NCBI RefSeq assembly: GCF_014205135.1
Contig: NZ_JACHMY010000001.1
Span: 7,564,001 to 7,628,000 of the forward strand
Length of the DNA: 64,000 nt
Origin: Kribbella italica
GTDB taxonomy: Bacteria; Actinomycetota; Actinomycetes; Propionibacteriales; Kribbellaceae
Direction: 5' to 3'
The notes beneath the pieces were generated by a model, which was given only the letters and a program-made list of their open reading frames with translations, had not been told where the DNA came from and searched no databases. Made by a program: the position numbers and the translations under genes. How positions within the stretch are numbered: the first letter of the stretch is position 1; every line of letters starts with the position of its first letter. Of this stretch, positions 49,807-57,380 are shown in pieces.

Positions 49807-50207
49807 TCTACCTGGACGCCTGTGCCCTGCTGAAGTTCATCAAGCCGGAGGCCGAGTCACCCGCGTTGCGGAAGTGGCGAGAGGACCTGATGCCGGAGAC
49901 GGAACTCCTGACCAGCGAGCTGGCCAAGCTGGAGATCAGCAGGACGCTGCTCCGGGCCGGTGTCGACCACCAGCAGGTGCCGTACTTCACCGGTCAGGCT
50001 CTGCGCGGTGTCTACGTCGTCGACCTGAGTTCGACGGTGCTCGCCCGGGCGATGGCCTACCGGACGCGACGGCTGGGCTCGCTGGACGCGATTCATCTGT
50101 CCAGCGCCGAGCCCTTTCGGCCTGATCTCGAGCAGTTCGTCACCTACGACAAGGAGCTGGGCAGCGCGGCCGGAGAACTCGGCTTCCCGGTGCTGGCCCC
50201 GTCCTGA
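49803..50207 (+). CDS. vapC: VapC-type PIN-domain toxin
   Basis: A 134-aa ribonuclease toxin. All four acidic PIN residues are in place: D5 (IYLDACALLKF), E44 (KLEISR), D95 (LGSLDAIHL) and D116 (FVTYDKELG), so it should be active. VapC proteins usually cut tRNA or rRNA; this target is not known. GTG 49803 overlaps the antitoxin stop codon, which is the usual coupling. Base composition is slightly less GC-rich than its neighbours, consistent with mobility, but no mobile element is seen. Confidence 0.9.
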   Translation: MIYLDACALLKFIKPEAESPALRKWREDLMPETELLTSELAKLEISRTLLRAGVDHQQVPYFTGQALRGVYVVDLSSTVLARAMAYRTRRLGSLDAIHLSSAEPFRPDLEQFVTYDKELGSAAGELGFPVLAPS

Positions 50208-50217
50208 GACCACGCAG

Positions 50218-50251
50218 AACGGGCCCCGGAGCAACAGCTCCGGGGCCCGTT
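50218..50251. terminator. Terminator after the vapC operon
   Basis: AACGGGCCCCGGAGC (50218-50232) pairs perfectly with GCTCCGGGGCCCGTT (50237-50251), 15 bp with a 4-nt loop, followed by CTCGTCTC. Confidence 0.9.
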
Positions 50252-50273
50252 CTCGTCTCGATGTCAGGCCAAC

Positions 50274-50319
50274 ATCTTTCGAGTACCGACCCCCGATCGG
50301 GGGCCGGTACTCGAAAGAT
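50274..50319. repeat. 46-nt near-perfect palindrome
   Basis: The left half (ATCTTTCGAGTACCG then ACCCCCGAT) mirrors the right half with a single mismatch (50289/50304). The centre CCCCCGATCGGGGG has no loop. It lies between the vapC terminator and the end of a convergent protease gene. Confidence 0.9.
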
Positions 50320-50363
50320 TTGTCAGCTGACGAGCTGCTCAGCCCGTCCGACGAGCTCTTGGG

Positions 50364-51239
50364 TCAGTAGACGTTCACGCCGTAGGCGCCCAGGGCCTCC
50401 GGCACCGGCTGGAAGAACGTCGTCCCACCGGACGAGCAGTTGCCGCTGCCGCCCGAGGTCAGACCCAGCGCCACCTCGCCCGCGAACAGCGCGCCGCCCG
50501 AGTCGCCGCCTTCGGCGCAGACGTTGGTCTGGATCAGACCGGTGACCGTGCCTTCGGCGTAGTTGACGGTCGCGTTGACCCCGGTCACCGTGCCCTGGTG
50601 GACCTGGGTGGTGCTGCCGCTGCGGGTCACGGCCTGGCCGACGCTGGCGTCACCCGCGCTGGTGATCTCCTGGAACGAGCCGTTGTAGAGGTCGACGTTG
50701 CCGGGCGGCTCCGTCGTACCGGCCGGGTACTTCACCAGGGCGTAGTCGTTGCCCGGGAAGCTGGAACCCTCGACGGTGCCGACCGAGGTGCTCTGGCCGG
50801 AGTCGGCGAACCACTCCGGGACGATGTTGCCGCAGTGGCCGGCGGTCAGGAAGTAGTACGACGACCCGTCGGTGACGTTGAAGCCGAGCGAGCAGCGGTA
50901 CCCACCGCCGTAGATGGCGTCGCCGCCGCTGAGCTTCTTGGTGAACTTGCCGGGCACCTTGGTCAGCGTGACCTGGCTGCCGAAGCTCTTGGTGACGGCG
51001 GTCAGGGCGTCGTACTTGGCGCCGGTGACGGTGTCGTCGTACGAGACGGTGACCTTGCCGTCGGCGCCGGTGACCCAGCTGGTGCCGGGGATCGAGGCCT
51101 TGTCGGCCAGCGTCGAGCTGATGGCGGCAGCCGACGGCCCAGGTGCGGCCGAGGCCTGCGTGGCCAGCAGGCCGGTGGTGGTGGCGAGTGCGGCAGCGGC
51201 AACCACTGCTGCGACTCGGCGGGCGGGGTGAATTGACAT
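50364..51239 (-). CDS. Secreted S1 (streptogrisin/alpha-lytic type) serine protease, copy 1
   Basis: A 291-aa exported protease. A signal peptide (1-31, ending ATQASAA) is followed by a propeptide of about 70 residues (SSTLADKASIPGTSWVTG) that would act as folding chaperone. The chymotrypsin-like domain has His in FLTAGHCGN, Asp in FPGNDYALVKY and Ser in EGGDSGGALF; Cys pairs are RCSLG/HC and VC/NC. ATG 51239 has GAGGAGG. Its Shine-Dalgarno can pair with the leader just upstream. A close paralogue lies upstream on the same strand. Confidence 0.9.
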   Translation of the reverse strand: MSIHPARRVAAVVAAAALATTTGLLATQASAAPGPSAAAISSTLADKASIPGTSWVTGADGKVTVSYDDTVTGAKYDALTAVTKSFGSQVTLTKVPGKFTKKLSGGDAIYGGGYRCSLGFNVTDGSSYYFLTAGHCGNIVPEWFADSGQSTSVGTVEGSSFPGNDYALVKYPAGTTEPPGNVDLYNGSFQEITSAGDASVGQAVTRSGSTTQVHQGTVTGVNATVNYAEGTVTGLIQTNVCAEGGDSGGALFAGEVALGLTSGGSGNCSSGGTTFFQPVPEALGAYGVNVY

Positions 51240-51245
51240 GGTCAG

Positions 51246-51261
51246 CCTCCTCACGAGAAGG
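51246..51261 (-). promoter_or_regulatory. Leader hairpin that covers the Shine-Dalgarno of protease 1
   Basis: In the transcript CCUUCU (51261-51256), loop CGUG and AGGAGG (51251-51246) form a 6-bp hairpin that includes the whole ribosome binding site. Confidence 0.4.
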
Positions 51262-51373
51262 ACGCGTTCGGGGCGGACGCGTCCAGGTCGACCGAGGTAA
51301 GGCCTACCCGTCGTTCCTGTGGGTACTCGAACCTGCGCGAACTGTGAGGGCTAACCTTCGTCCGGCCGAGCCC

Positions 51374-51395
51374 GAGTTATGAACGTCCATAACTC
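51374..51395. promoter_or_regulatory. 22-nt palindrome upstream of protease 1
   Basis: GAGTTATG (51374-51381) and CATAACTC (51388-51395) flank AACGTC; only one base pair is broken. It is 135 nt before the protease 1 start and suggests a regulator binding site. Confidence 0.5.
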
Positions 51396-51461
51396 GCCAG
51401 TGATGACACGACGACGCCCCCTGCTCCCGGAGGACCAGAGGGCGCCGTACGACGGGAAGCG

Positions 51462-52337
51462 TCAGTACACGCTCACGCCGTACCGGTTGAGGACCTCGAC
51501 GACCGGCTGGAAGTACGTCGTACCGCCGCTGGAGCAGTTGCCGCTGCCACCGGAGGTGAGACCCAGAGCGGTGGTGCCGGAGAACAGCGAGCCGCCGGAG
51601 TCACCGCCCTCGGCGCAGACGTTCGTGCGGATCAGACCGGTGACCGTGCCCTCGGCGTAGTTCACCGTGGCGTTCAGACCCGTGACCGAGCCGCTGCGGA
51701 GACCGGTGGTGCTGCCGCTGCGCCGGACGGACTGCCCGACCGTCGGGTTGGCCGCGCTGGTGATGTCCTGGTACGAGCCGTTGTACAGGTTCACGTTGCC
51801 GGGGTGGTTCGTGTACGACGTCGAGTACCGGACGATTCCGTAGTCGTTGCCCGGGAAGCTGGTGCCGTACCGGGTGCCGAGCAGGGTCGTCTGGCTCGAG
51901 TTGGCGTACCAGTTGGTGCCCAGGTTGGTGCAGTGGCCGGCGGTCAGGAAGTAGTACGTGCTGCCGCTGCGCACGTTGAAGCCGAGCGAACAGCGGTAGC
52001 CGCCGGTGTAGATGGCGTCGCCGCCGCTGATCCGCTTGCTGAGGACGCCGGGCAGCTTCTCCAGGGTGACCTGGCTGCCGAAGCGCTGGGTGACGTTCGT
52101 GAGTGCGGCGAGCTTGCTGCCGACCACGGTGTCGTCGTACGAGACGATGATCCGGCCCGACTTCTCGTCGGTCATCCAGGCGGTGCCGGGGATCGTCGCC
52201 TCCTTGCTCAGGGTGGCGGTGATGGTGCTCGCCGAGGCGATCGAGGCCTCGGGAGCCGCGCTGGCGGTGGCCAGCTGGACGGTGGTGGCGACCAGGCCGG
52301 CGGCTGCCAGCAGGGCCACGGTACGGCGAATGCGCAT
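51462..52337 (-). CDS. Secreted S1 (streptogrisin/alpha-lytic type) serine protease, copy 2
   Basis: A 291-aa paralogue of copy 1 with the same plan. It has a signal peptide (1-28, ATTVQLATASAA), a propeptide (ITATLSKEATIPGTAWMTD), His in FLTAGHCTN, Asp in FPGNDYGIVRY and Ser in EGGDSGGSLF. The C-terminal half is nearly identical to copy 1 (NATVNYAEGTVTGLI, GLTSGGSGNCSSGG). ATG 52337 has GAGGAGG within a leader that resembles that of copy 1. The copies probably arose by tandem duplication; their different oligonucleotide operators suggest separate regulation. Confidence 0.9.
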   Translation of the reverse strand: MRIRRTVALLAAAGLVATTVQLATASAAPEASIASASTITATLSKEATIPGTAWMTDEKSGRIIVSYDDTVVGSKLAALTNVTQRFGSQVTLEKLPGVLSKRISGGDAIYTGGYRCSLGFNVRSGSTYYFLTAGHCTNLGTNWYANSSQTTLLGTRYGTSFPGNDYGIVRYSTSYTNHPGNVNLYNGSYQDITSAANPTVGQSVRRSGSTTGLRSGSVTGLNATVNYAEGTVTGLIRTNVCAEGGDSGGSLFSGTTALGLTSGGSGNCSSGGTTYFQPVVEVLNRYGVSVY

Positions 52338-52344
52338 GGTTGTG

Positions 52345-52360
52345 CCTCCTCACGATGAGG
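52345..52360 (-). promoter_or_regulatory. Leader hairpin near the Shine-Dalgarno of protease 2
   Basis: CCUCAU (52360-52355), loop CGUG and AGGAGG (52350-52345) align with the protease 1 hairpin; one pair is broken here. Confidence 0.35.
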
Positions 52361-52490
52361 ACGCCCGGGGCGGGAACGTCCTTGACTCAACCGTGATCTG
52401 TTCTACCGGAAACTGTCACAAAGTGCCCGATCGAACTCGGAGAGTAAGGGTTTCCCTTCGCCCGGAAACCGGTCGGTCTGGTGTAAGGGG

Positions 52491-54119
52491 TCAGTCCGGG
52501 TAGCTCAAGGTCCGGCGCAGCAGCTGCCGGTCCCGCCCGAGCGCGGCGTGATCGACGTCGACGGCCCAGTGCTCGCCGTCCAGCCGGACGCTCATCACCC
52601 CGTTGTCGAACCACGGCCCGTACGCCGTACGCCAGCTCGCCGCGACGTCCCGCACCCCCGCCGACCGCGCCAGCTTGTGCAGCAGTGTCGTCATCCAGCG
52701 GGTGTCGAGCAGCTTGTTCGCCAGCCGCACGTGCCCCGGGATCGGGTTCCGGAACGGCGACATCGTCAGCTGCCGGATCGCGGTCCCCGGGTGCTCGACC
52801 GCGTTCAGGTGGGCCTCCGTCACGTAGCTGCAGTGCACGTCGCCGGACAGCATCAGGATCGAGGCCGGCGGATCCTCCGACGTCACCAACTTCGCCAGTA
52901 GCTCGGTCACGTCGTCGAACGACTTCCGGAACGACGCCCAGTGCTCCAGATCCATCCCCTGCCGGATCCGCTCGCCGATCCGGGCGCCACGCGGCCCCCA
53001 GGCACCCGACGAGATCGCCTCGTCCCACCCCTCCAGGTGGTGCAGCCCCGGCGCGAGCAGGAACGGCAGTGTCGACGCGAGCAGCAGGTGGTTGATCGGC
53101 GTGGTCGCCTCGATCGTGTGCCGCCGGACCCACTCCCACTCGTGCGCGTCGACCATCGCCCGCTCGTCCGGCTGCAGGTGCCGCGAGCAGCGCGAGTCGA
53201 CCGCGACCAGCCGGACTCCGCGGCCGAAGTCGCGGTAGAAGCTCCACCGCGTCGACGCCGGGTCCTCGTCGGCCTCCCAGGCGAAGGCGTCCAGGTACGC
53301 CGTCCGCTCGTCGTCGTCCAGCGTCCGCATCGCCTGGTACGTCGAGTCCTCGGCCAGCTGCTCCGGCGACAGGTTGCCCAGGTGCTGGTACACCCAGTAC
53401 GACGCGTAGGCGCCGACCACCCGGTCGTGCCACCACGGCTGCCGGGTCACCCAGCGCCGCCAGGTCAGCGAGGTGTTCCAGTCGTCACGCAGGTCGTGGT
53501 CGTCGAGCAGCATGCACAGTGGAACGGTCGAGAACAGCCAGCGCACCGCGGGATGGGTCCACGCGTCGTCGTACAGCCAGGTGTACTCCTCGTAGTTCCC
53601 GATCTCGTCCTGCACCTCGGAGCCCGGCCGCCCGCCGTGCGCCGCCCGCAACTGCTCCAGTACGGCGTCCGACGGGTCGTCGGCGTACACCTGGTCGCCG
53701 AGCAGCAGGATCGCGTTCGGCCGCTCGTGGTCCGTCCTGGCCATCCGCTCGGCCAGCGCGACCAGCGCGTCCGGCCCGAAGTCCTTGAACCCCTGCTCGT
53801 CGAACGGCGCCGACCGCCGGCACGACCCGAACGTCAGCCGGAAGCTGCCGTCCGCGTCCGGCGTCCGGATCACGCTCGGCCCGTACGGCGAGTCCGCCGG
53901 CGGCCAGACCCGCTCGCCGTCGCAGTGCACCTCGTACGGCGTACTGGCTCCTGGTTGCAGGTTCTCGATCAGGACGAGCGCGTAGTGGTGCCCGTGCACG
54001 GACCAGGTGCTCGCCCGGTGGCCGAGGATCTCGACCTCACCCGGCCCGGTCGTCTCCACCCACACGGTCGCCCGCGTCTCGTCGACGTACCGCAGCAGCG
54101 GTCCCAGCTTCAGTTGCAT
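52491..54119 (-). CDS. PhoD-like metallophosphatase
   Basis: A 542-aa phosphodiesterase/phosphatase of the PhoD superfamily. It has an N-terminal fibronectin-like domain (about 1-95, LRYVDETRATVWVETTGPGE) and a metallophosphatase core. Visible metal-ligand motifs are RLTFGSCRRS, ILLLGDQVYADD, CMLLDDHDLRDDWN and SILMLSGDVHCSYV. No signal peptide or twin-arginine motif is present, so unlike classical PhoD it appears cytoplasmic. ATG 54119 lies 6 nt after TAGCTT. No PHO box is seen nearby. Confidence 0.86.
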   Translation of the reverse strand: MQLKLGPLLRYVDETRATVWVETTGPGEVEILGHRASTWSVHGHHYALVLIENLQPGASTPYEVHCDGERVWPPADSPYGPSVIRTPDADGSFRLTFGSCRRSAPFDEQGFKDFGPDALVALAERMARTDHERPNAILLLGDQVYADDPSDAVLEQLRAAHGGRPGSEVQDEIGNYEEYTWLYDDAWTHPAVRWLFSTVPLCMLLDDHDLRDDWNTSLTWRRWVTRQPWWHDRVVGAYASYWVYQHLGNLSPEQLAEDSTYQAMRTLDDDERTAYLDAFAWEADEDPASTRWSFYRDFGRGVRLVAVDSRCSRHLQPDERAMVDAHEWEWVRRHTIEATTPINHLLLASTLPFLLAPGLHHLEGWDEAISSGAWGPRGARIGERIRQGMDLEHWASFRKSFDDVTELLAKLVTSEDPPASILMLSGDVHCSYVTEAHLNAVEHPGTAIRQLTMSPFRNPIPGHVRLANKLLDTRWMTTLLHKLARSAGVRDVAASWRTAYGPWFDNGVMSVRLDGEHWAVDVDHAALGRDRQLLRRTLSYPD

Positions 54120-54125
54120 CCCGAA

Positions 54126-54131
54126 AAGCTA
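54126..54131 (-). promoter_or_regulatory. -10 hexamer, leaderless start of the PhoD-like gene
   Basis: TAGCTT on the minus strand followed by 6 nt and ATG 54119; it overlaps the 18-nt gap after the next TetR gene's stop at 54150. Confidence 0.4.
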
Positions 54132-54149
54132 CTCCGGGGCGCAAGTTGG

Positions 54150-54734
54150 CTAGTCGACGCGTAGGGAGTGCAGCACGAACGAGGCCAGCTCGCGGTAGGC
54201 CTCGGCGTCGTTCAGGCCGGTCCGCCGGGCGATGTCGCCGCGCTGGATCGCCTGCATGGTGTGCGCGACCATCTCGGCGGCGAAGCCGATGTCGACCTGC
54301 CGGAAGGTCTTGCTGGCGATCCCGTCCTCGATCAGCGTGCGGACCCGGTCGGCGGCGATCCGGGTGTTGCGCTCGTAGACCGAGCGGGCCGGCGCGAACG
54401 TCGCGACGTCGTCCAGGAAGGTCCGGCTGGCCGGGCGCAGGGCGTCGGCGACGGCGTTCAGGTACGCGGCGATCCGGCGGTCGTGCCGGGTCTGCCGGGC
54501 CACCGTCGCCTCGACCTGGGCGGTGGCGTTCTTGAAGTAGTGCTTGACCACCTCGACGGCGAGCTGTTCCTTGCTCGGCGCGAGCGCGTACAGGGTGGTT
54601 TTGCTGCAGCGGAGCTCGGCGGCCAGGTCGTCCAGGGTGAACCGGCTGAAGCCCTGCGTGAGAAACAGGGACAGGAGCCGGTCGAGCAGCTCGGACTGCC
54701 TGCGGGTGCGGCGTCCCGGGACGACTGTTGTCAT
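54150..54734 (-). CDS. TetR family regulator of acyl-CoA metabolism
   Basis: A 194-aa repressor with an N-terminal HTH (LLDRLLSLFLTQGFSRFTLD, LRCSKTTLYALAPSKEQLA). The C-terminal domain (AFAPARSVYERNTRIAADRV-type region) is of the TetR_C group seen with fatty-acid genes. It is divergent from an acyl-CoA dehydrogenase-SDR operon, with a shared operator in the 86-nt gap. Control of that operon by an acyl-CoA is the natural inference. ATG 54734 follows the -10-like TATGCT (54748-54743) by 8 nt. Confidence 0.84.
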   Translation of the reverse strand: MTTVVPGRRTRRQSELLDRLLSLFLTQGFSRFTLDDLAAELRCSKTTLYALAPSKEQLAVEVVKHYFKNATAQVEATVARQTRHDRRIAAYLNAVADALRPASRTFLDDVATFAPARSVYERNTRIAADRVRTLIEDGIASKTFRQVDIGFAAEMVAHTMQAIQRGDIARRTGLNDAEAYRELASFVLHSLRVD

Positions 54735-54748
54735 ATCGAGACAGCATA

Positions 54749-54794
54749 GAACGATACTCAGCTTGAGTCGACAGTATCAATGCGAGTATCGTTC
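54749..54794. promoter_or_regulatory. Shared TetR operator region
   Basis: GAACGATACTC (54749-54759) and GAGTATCGTTC (54784-54794) are perfect 11-bp arms. A second nested pair, GATACT (54753-54758) with AGTATC, and ACTCA-GCT-TGAGT lie between. Two overlapping repressor sites are likely. Confidence 0.65.
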
Positions 54795-54820
54795 AGGAGA
54801 GCCGTTGAGAGGGGTGCCTG

Positions 54821-55972
54821 ATGGCTGTCGACCGGTTGCTGCCGACCGAGGAGTCCACCGACCTGCTGGCCCTGGTCCGGGACCTGTGCGAGCACGAGCT
54901 GGCGCCGCACGCGGCCCAGGCCGAGGAGTCCGAGACCTTCCCGCGGGACGCGTTCCGCACGCTCGGCAAGGCCGGGCTGCTGGGACTGCCGTACCCGGAG
55001 CAGTACGGCGGCGCCGAGCAGCCGTACGAGGTCTACCTGCAGATGCTCGAGGAGATTGCCGCCGCCTGGATGTCGGTCGGCGTCGGGCTCTCGGTGCACA
55101 CGATGACCAGCTACGCCGTCGCGACGCTCGGCTCCGAGGAGCAGCGCGCGCGGTTCCTGCCGGACATGATCGGCGGCGACCTGCTCGGCGCGTACGCGCT
55201 GTCCGAGCCGCAGGCCGGGTCCGACATCAGCGGGATGACGACCAAGGCCGTCCGCGACGGCGACTGGTGGGTGCTGAGCGGGACCAAGTCCTGGATTACG
55301 CACGGGTCGCACGCGGACTTCTACACCACCTTCGCCCGGACGTCGGCCGACCCCAAGCACGGGATCTCGGCCTTCCACGTCCCGGCGTCGTCGGCCGGGC
55401 TCAGCTTCGGTGCACCTGAGCGGAAGATGGGCCTGACCGGATCCACCACGACGCTGGTGAACTACGACCGCGTCCAGGTCCCGGCCGACCACCTGATCGG
55501 TGCCGAGGGCGACGGGATGCGGATCGCGCTGTCCGCGCTCGACTCCGGCCGGCTCGGGATCGCGGCCTGCGCGGTCGGGCTGGCGCAGGCGGCGCTGGAC
55601 TGCGCGGCGTCGTACGCGCTGGAGCGCAAGCAGTTCGGGTCGGCGATCGCGGACTTCCAGGGCGTCCAGTTCCTGCTCGCGGACATGGCCGCCGCGGTCG
55701 AGTCCGCGCGGTCGACGTACCTGACGGCGGCCCGGCGGCGCGACCTCGGCCGGTCGTTCACCCAGCAGGCGGCGATCGCCAAGCTGGTCTGCACCGACGC
55801 CGCGATGAAGGTGACCACCGACGCCGTCCAGGTGCTCGGTGGCTACGGTTACACCCGCGACTTCCCGGCCGAGCGCTACATGCGCGAGGCCAAGGTGACG
55901 CAGATCTTCGAAGGAACCAACCAGATCCAGCGCCTGGTGATCAGCCGCGACCTGCTCAGGAGTGTTCGATGA
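54821..55972 (+). CDS. Acyl-CoA dehydrogenase
   Basis: A 383-aa FAD enzyme that introduces the alpha-beta double bond in an acyl-CoA. It has the three usual domains, with GAYALSEPQAGSDISGM and WVLSGTKSWITHG in the beta domain and ALERKQFGSAIADFQGVQFL in the C-terminal helices. The catalytic Glu is in VTQIFEGTNQIQR, as in short/medium-chain and isobutyryl-type enzymes. ATG 54821 has GAGAGGGG. The stop overlaps the ATG of the SDR gene. Chain-length preference cannot be told. Confidence 0.92.
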   Translation: MAVDRLLPTEESTDLLALVRDLCEHELAPHAAQAEESETFPRDAFRTLGKAGLLGLPYPEQYGGAEQPYEVYLQMLEEIAAAWMSVGVGLSVHTMTSYAVATLGSEEQRARFLPDMIGGDLLGAYALSEPQAGSDISGMTTKAVRDGDWWVLSGTKSWITHGSHADFYTTFARTSADPKHGISAFHVPASSAGLSFGAPERKMGLTGSTTTLVNYDRVQVPADHLIGAEGDGMRIALSALDSGRLGIAACAVGLAQAALDCAASYALERKQFGSAIADFQGVQFLLADMAAAVESARSTYLTAARRRDLGRSFTQQAAIAKLVCTDAAMKVTTDAVQVLGGYGYTRDFPAERYMREAKVTQIFEGTNQIQRLVISRDLLRSVR

Positions 55973-56736
55973 AGCTTGGCCCGTCCGACGTTGCCCTGGT
56001 CACCGGCGGAGGCTCCGGCCTCGGCGAGGCGACCGTACGCCGGCTGGCCGCGGCCGGCGTCGCCGTCGTGATCTGCGACCTCCCGTCGTCCGCGGGCAAG
56101 GCGATCGCCGAGGAGCTGGGGGAGCGCGTCGTCTTCGCTCCGACCGATGTCACCGACGAGGTCGCGGTTGTTGCCGCCTTGGACGAGGCCGCTTCGCTGG
56201 GAGATCTCCGCGTCGTCGTCACCTGCGCCGGCATCGCCACCCCCGGCCGCGTCGTCGGCCGCAAGGGCCCGTTGCCCCTGGCAACCTTCCGCCAGGTGAT
56301 CGAGGTCAACCTGATCGGCACCTTCAACGTCCTCCGCCTCGCCGCCGAGCGGATGCTCGCTCTGGATGTTGCTGAAGACGGCGACCGGGGCGTCTTCGTC
56401 ATGACCGCGTCCATCGCGGCGTACGACGGCCAGGTCGGCCAGGCGGCGTACGCCGCCAGCAAGGGCGGCATCGTCAGCCTCACCCTCACCGCCGCCCGCG
56501 ACCTCGCCGACAAGGCCGTCCGCGTCGTCACCATCGCCCCCGGCACCATGGAAACCCCCATGCTGGCCGGCCTCCCCGAGGAAACCCGCACCGTCCTCGA
56601 GCAGCAGGTCCCCCACCCGTCCCGCCTGGGCCGCCCCGACGAGTACGCCTCCTTGGTCGCCCACATCCTCGACAACCAACTCCTCAACGGCGAGGTCATC
56701 CGCCTCGACGGCGCCCTGAGAATGCCCCCGCGCTGA
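55969..56736 (+). CDS. SDR, 3-hydroxyacyl-CoA dehydrogenase type II-like
   Basis: A 255-aa SDR with TGGGSGLG, the acidic ICDLPSS that favours NAD, TCAGIATPG and YAASK. The sequence from TMETPMLAGLPEETR to the end HILDNQLLNGEVIRLDGALR matches 17-beta-HSD10/type II 3-hydroxyacyl-CoA dehydrogenases. It is coupled to the acyl-CoA dehydrogenase (ATGA overlap), so the two would catalyse two steps of a short beta-oxidation, for example of a branched-chain acyl-CoA; an enoyl-CoA hydratase is not in this operon. Confidence 0.88.
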   Translation: MKLGPSDVALVTGGGSGLGEATVRRLAAAGVAVVICDLPSSAGKAIAEELGERVVFAPTDVTDEVAVVAALDEAASLGDLRVVVTCAGIATPGRVVGRKGPLPLATFRQVIEVNLIGTFNVLRLAAERMLALDVAEDGDRGVFVMTASIAAYDGQVGQAAYAASKGGIVSLTLTAARDLADKAVRVVTIAPGTMETPMLAGLPEETRTVLEQQVPHPSRLGRPDEYASLVAHILDNQLLNGEVIRLDGALRMPPR

Positions 56737-56744
56737 ACCGGAGT

Positions 56745-56782
56745 GGCGAGAAGTCCGAAAATGTTTCATTTCGATTCTCGCC
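56745..56782 (+). terminator. Terminator after the acyl-CoA dehydrogenase operon
   Basis: GGCGAGAA (56745-56752) pairs with TTCTCGCC (56775-56782), and the AT-rich inside folds further with a bulge. It starts 9 nt after the SDR stop. Confidence 0.6.
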
Positions 56783-56911
56783 GAAAAGGTGGTTGCCGGT
56801 GGATTTCGTCCGTACGGTCGAAATGACGAAAGAAAGTCGGGTATCGACTATTCGTCACCCCTTCGACCCTGCTCGAAATCCATCGTAGCTGATATTTCAA
56901 GGAGAAAGCTG

Positions 56912-57190
56912 ATGAACAGAATTCTCGCTGCCGGCGTTTCGACACTGGCTCTCGGGGGCGCTCTGCTGGCTACCGCCGCTCCGGCCTCGGCGGCCCCCGC
57001 GGCCGCGGCTCAGCAGACCGTGGCGAGCGCTCCGGCCACCACCCAGGGGTACGAGTACTACACGTGGTACTGGGCCCGCGACACCTGCGAGAGCGAAGGC
57101 GCCAAGCTGCAGGTCCGTGGTGTCATCTCGAACTACTACTGCCAGCAGAGCGCCTACACCACCTGGTACCTGTACGTGCTCTACCGCTGA
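56912..57190 (+). CDS. Small secreted Tyr/Trp-rich protein
   Basis: A 92-aa exported protein of unknown function. The signal peptide covers about residues 1-28 (AAGVSTLALGGALLATAAPA, then SAA). The mature part is about 60 residues, rich in aromatic residues (GYEYYTWYWARDTCES, SNYYCQQSAYTTWYLYV) and has exactly two Cys, probably one disulfide. It resembles small secreted actinobacterial proteins with a C-G-W-Y-C pattern. ATG 56912 has AAGGAGA at 7 nt. The leader and upstream region are AT-richer than the surroundings. It is transcribed alone. Confidence 0.75.
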   Translation: MNRILAAGVSTLALGGALLATAAPASAAPAAAAQQTVASAPATTQGYEYYTWYWARDTCESEGAKLQVRGVISNYYCQQSAYTTWYLYVLYR

Positions 57191-57309
57191 TTCCCGGGAA
57201 TCAATGAAAAAGCCTCAGGATTTCCGGAACGGCTTCTCGCCGGTGATCAATGCGTATAAACCGCTGGGGTAGGTCGTTTGGCGGTGAATTCTGGCGAGTA
57301 ATGGGCTGA

Positions 57310-57350
57310 ACGACGGCAGTAGTCAGGCGACGCCGGGGTGCTGCCGTCGT
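57310..57350 (-). terminator. Terminator after the sigma-factor operon
   Basis: ACGACGGCAG (57310-57319) pairs with CTGCCGTCGT (57341-57350); the 21-nt loop has its own small stem. It lies 31 nt after the last gene of the operon. Confidence 0.6.
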
Positions 57351-57380
57351 CGGTTCCGTTGAAATGGCAACCTGTGCCAG

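Noticed and set aside
57189..57202. GATTCCCGGGAATC palindrome over the stop of the small secreted protein gene
   Set aside because: No loop and no T-run; it may aid termination but cannot be called on its own.
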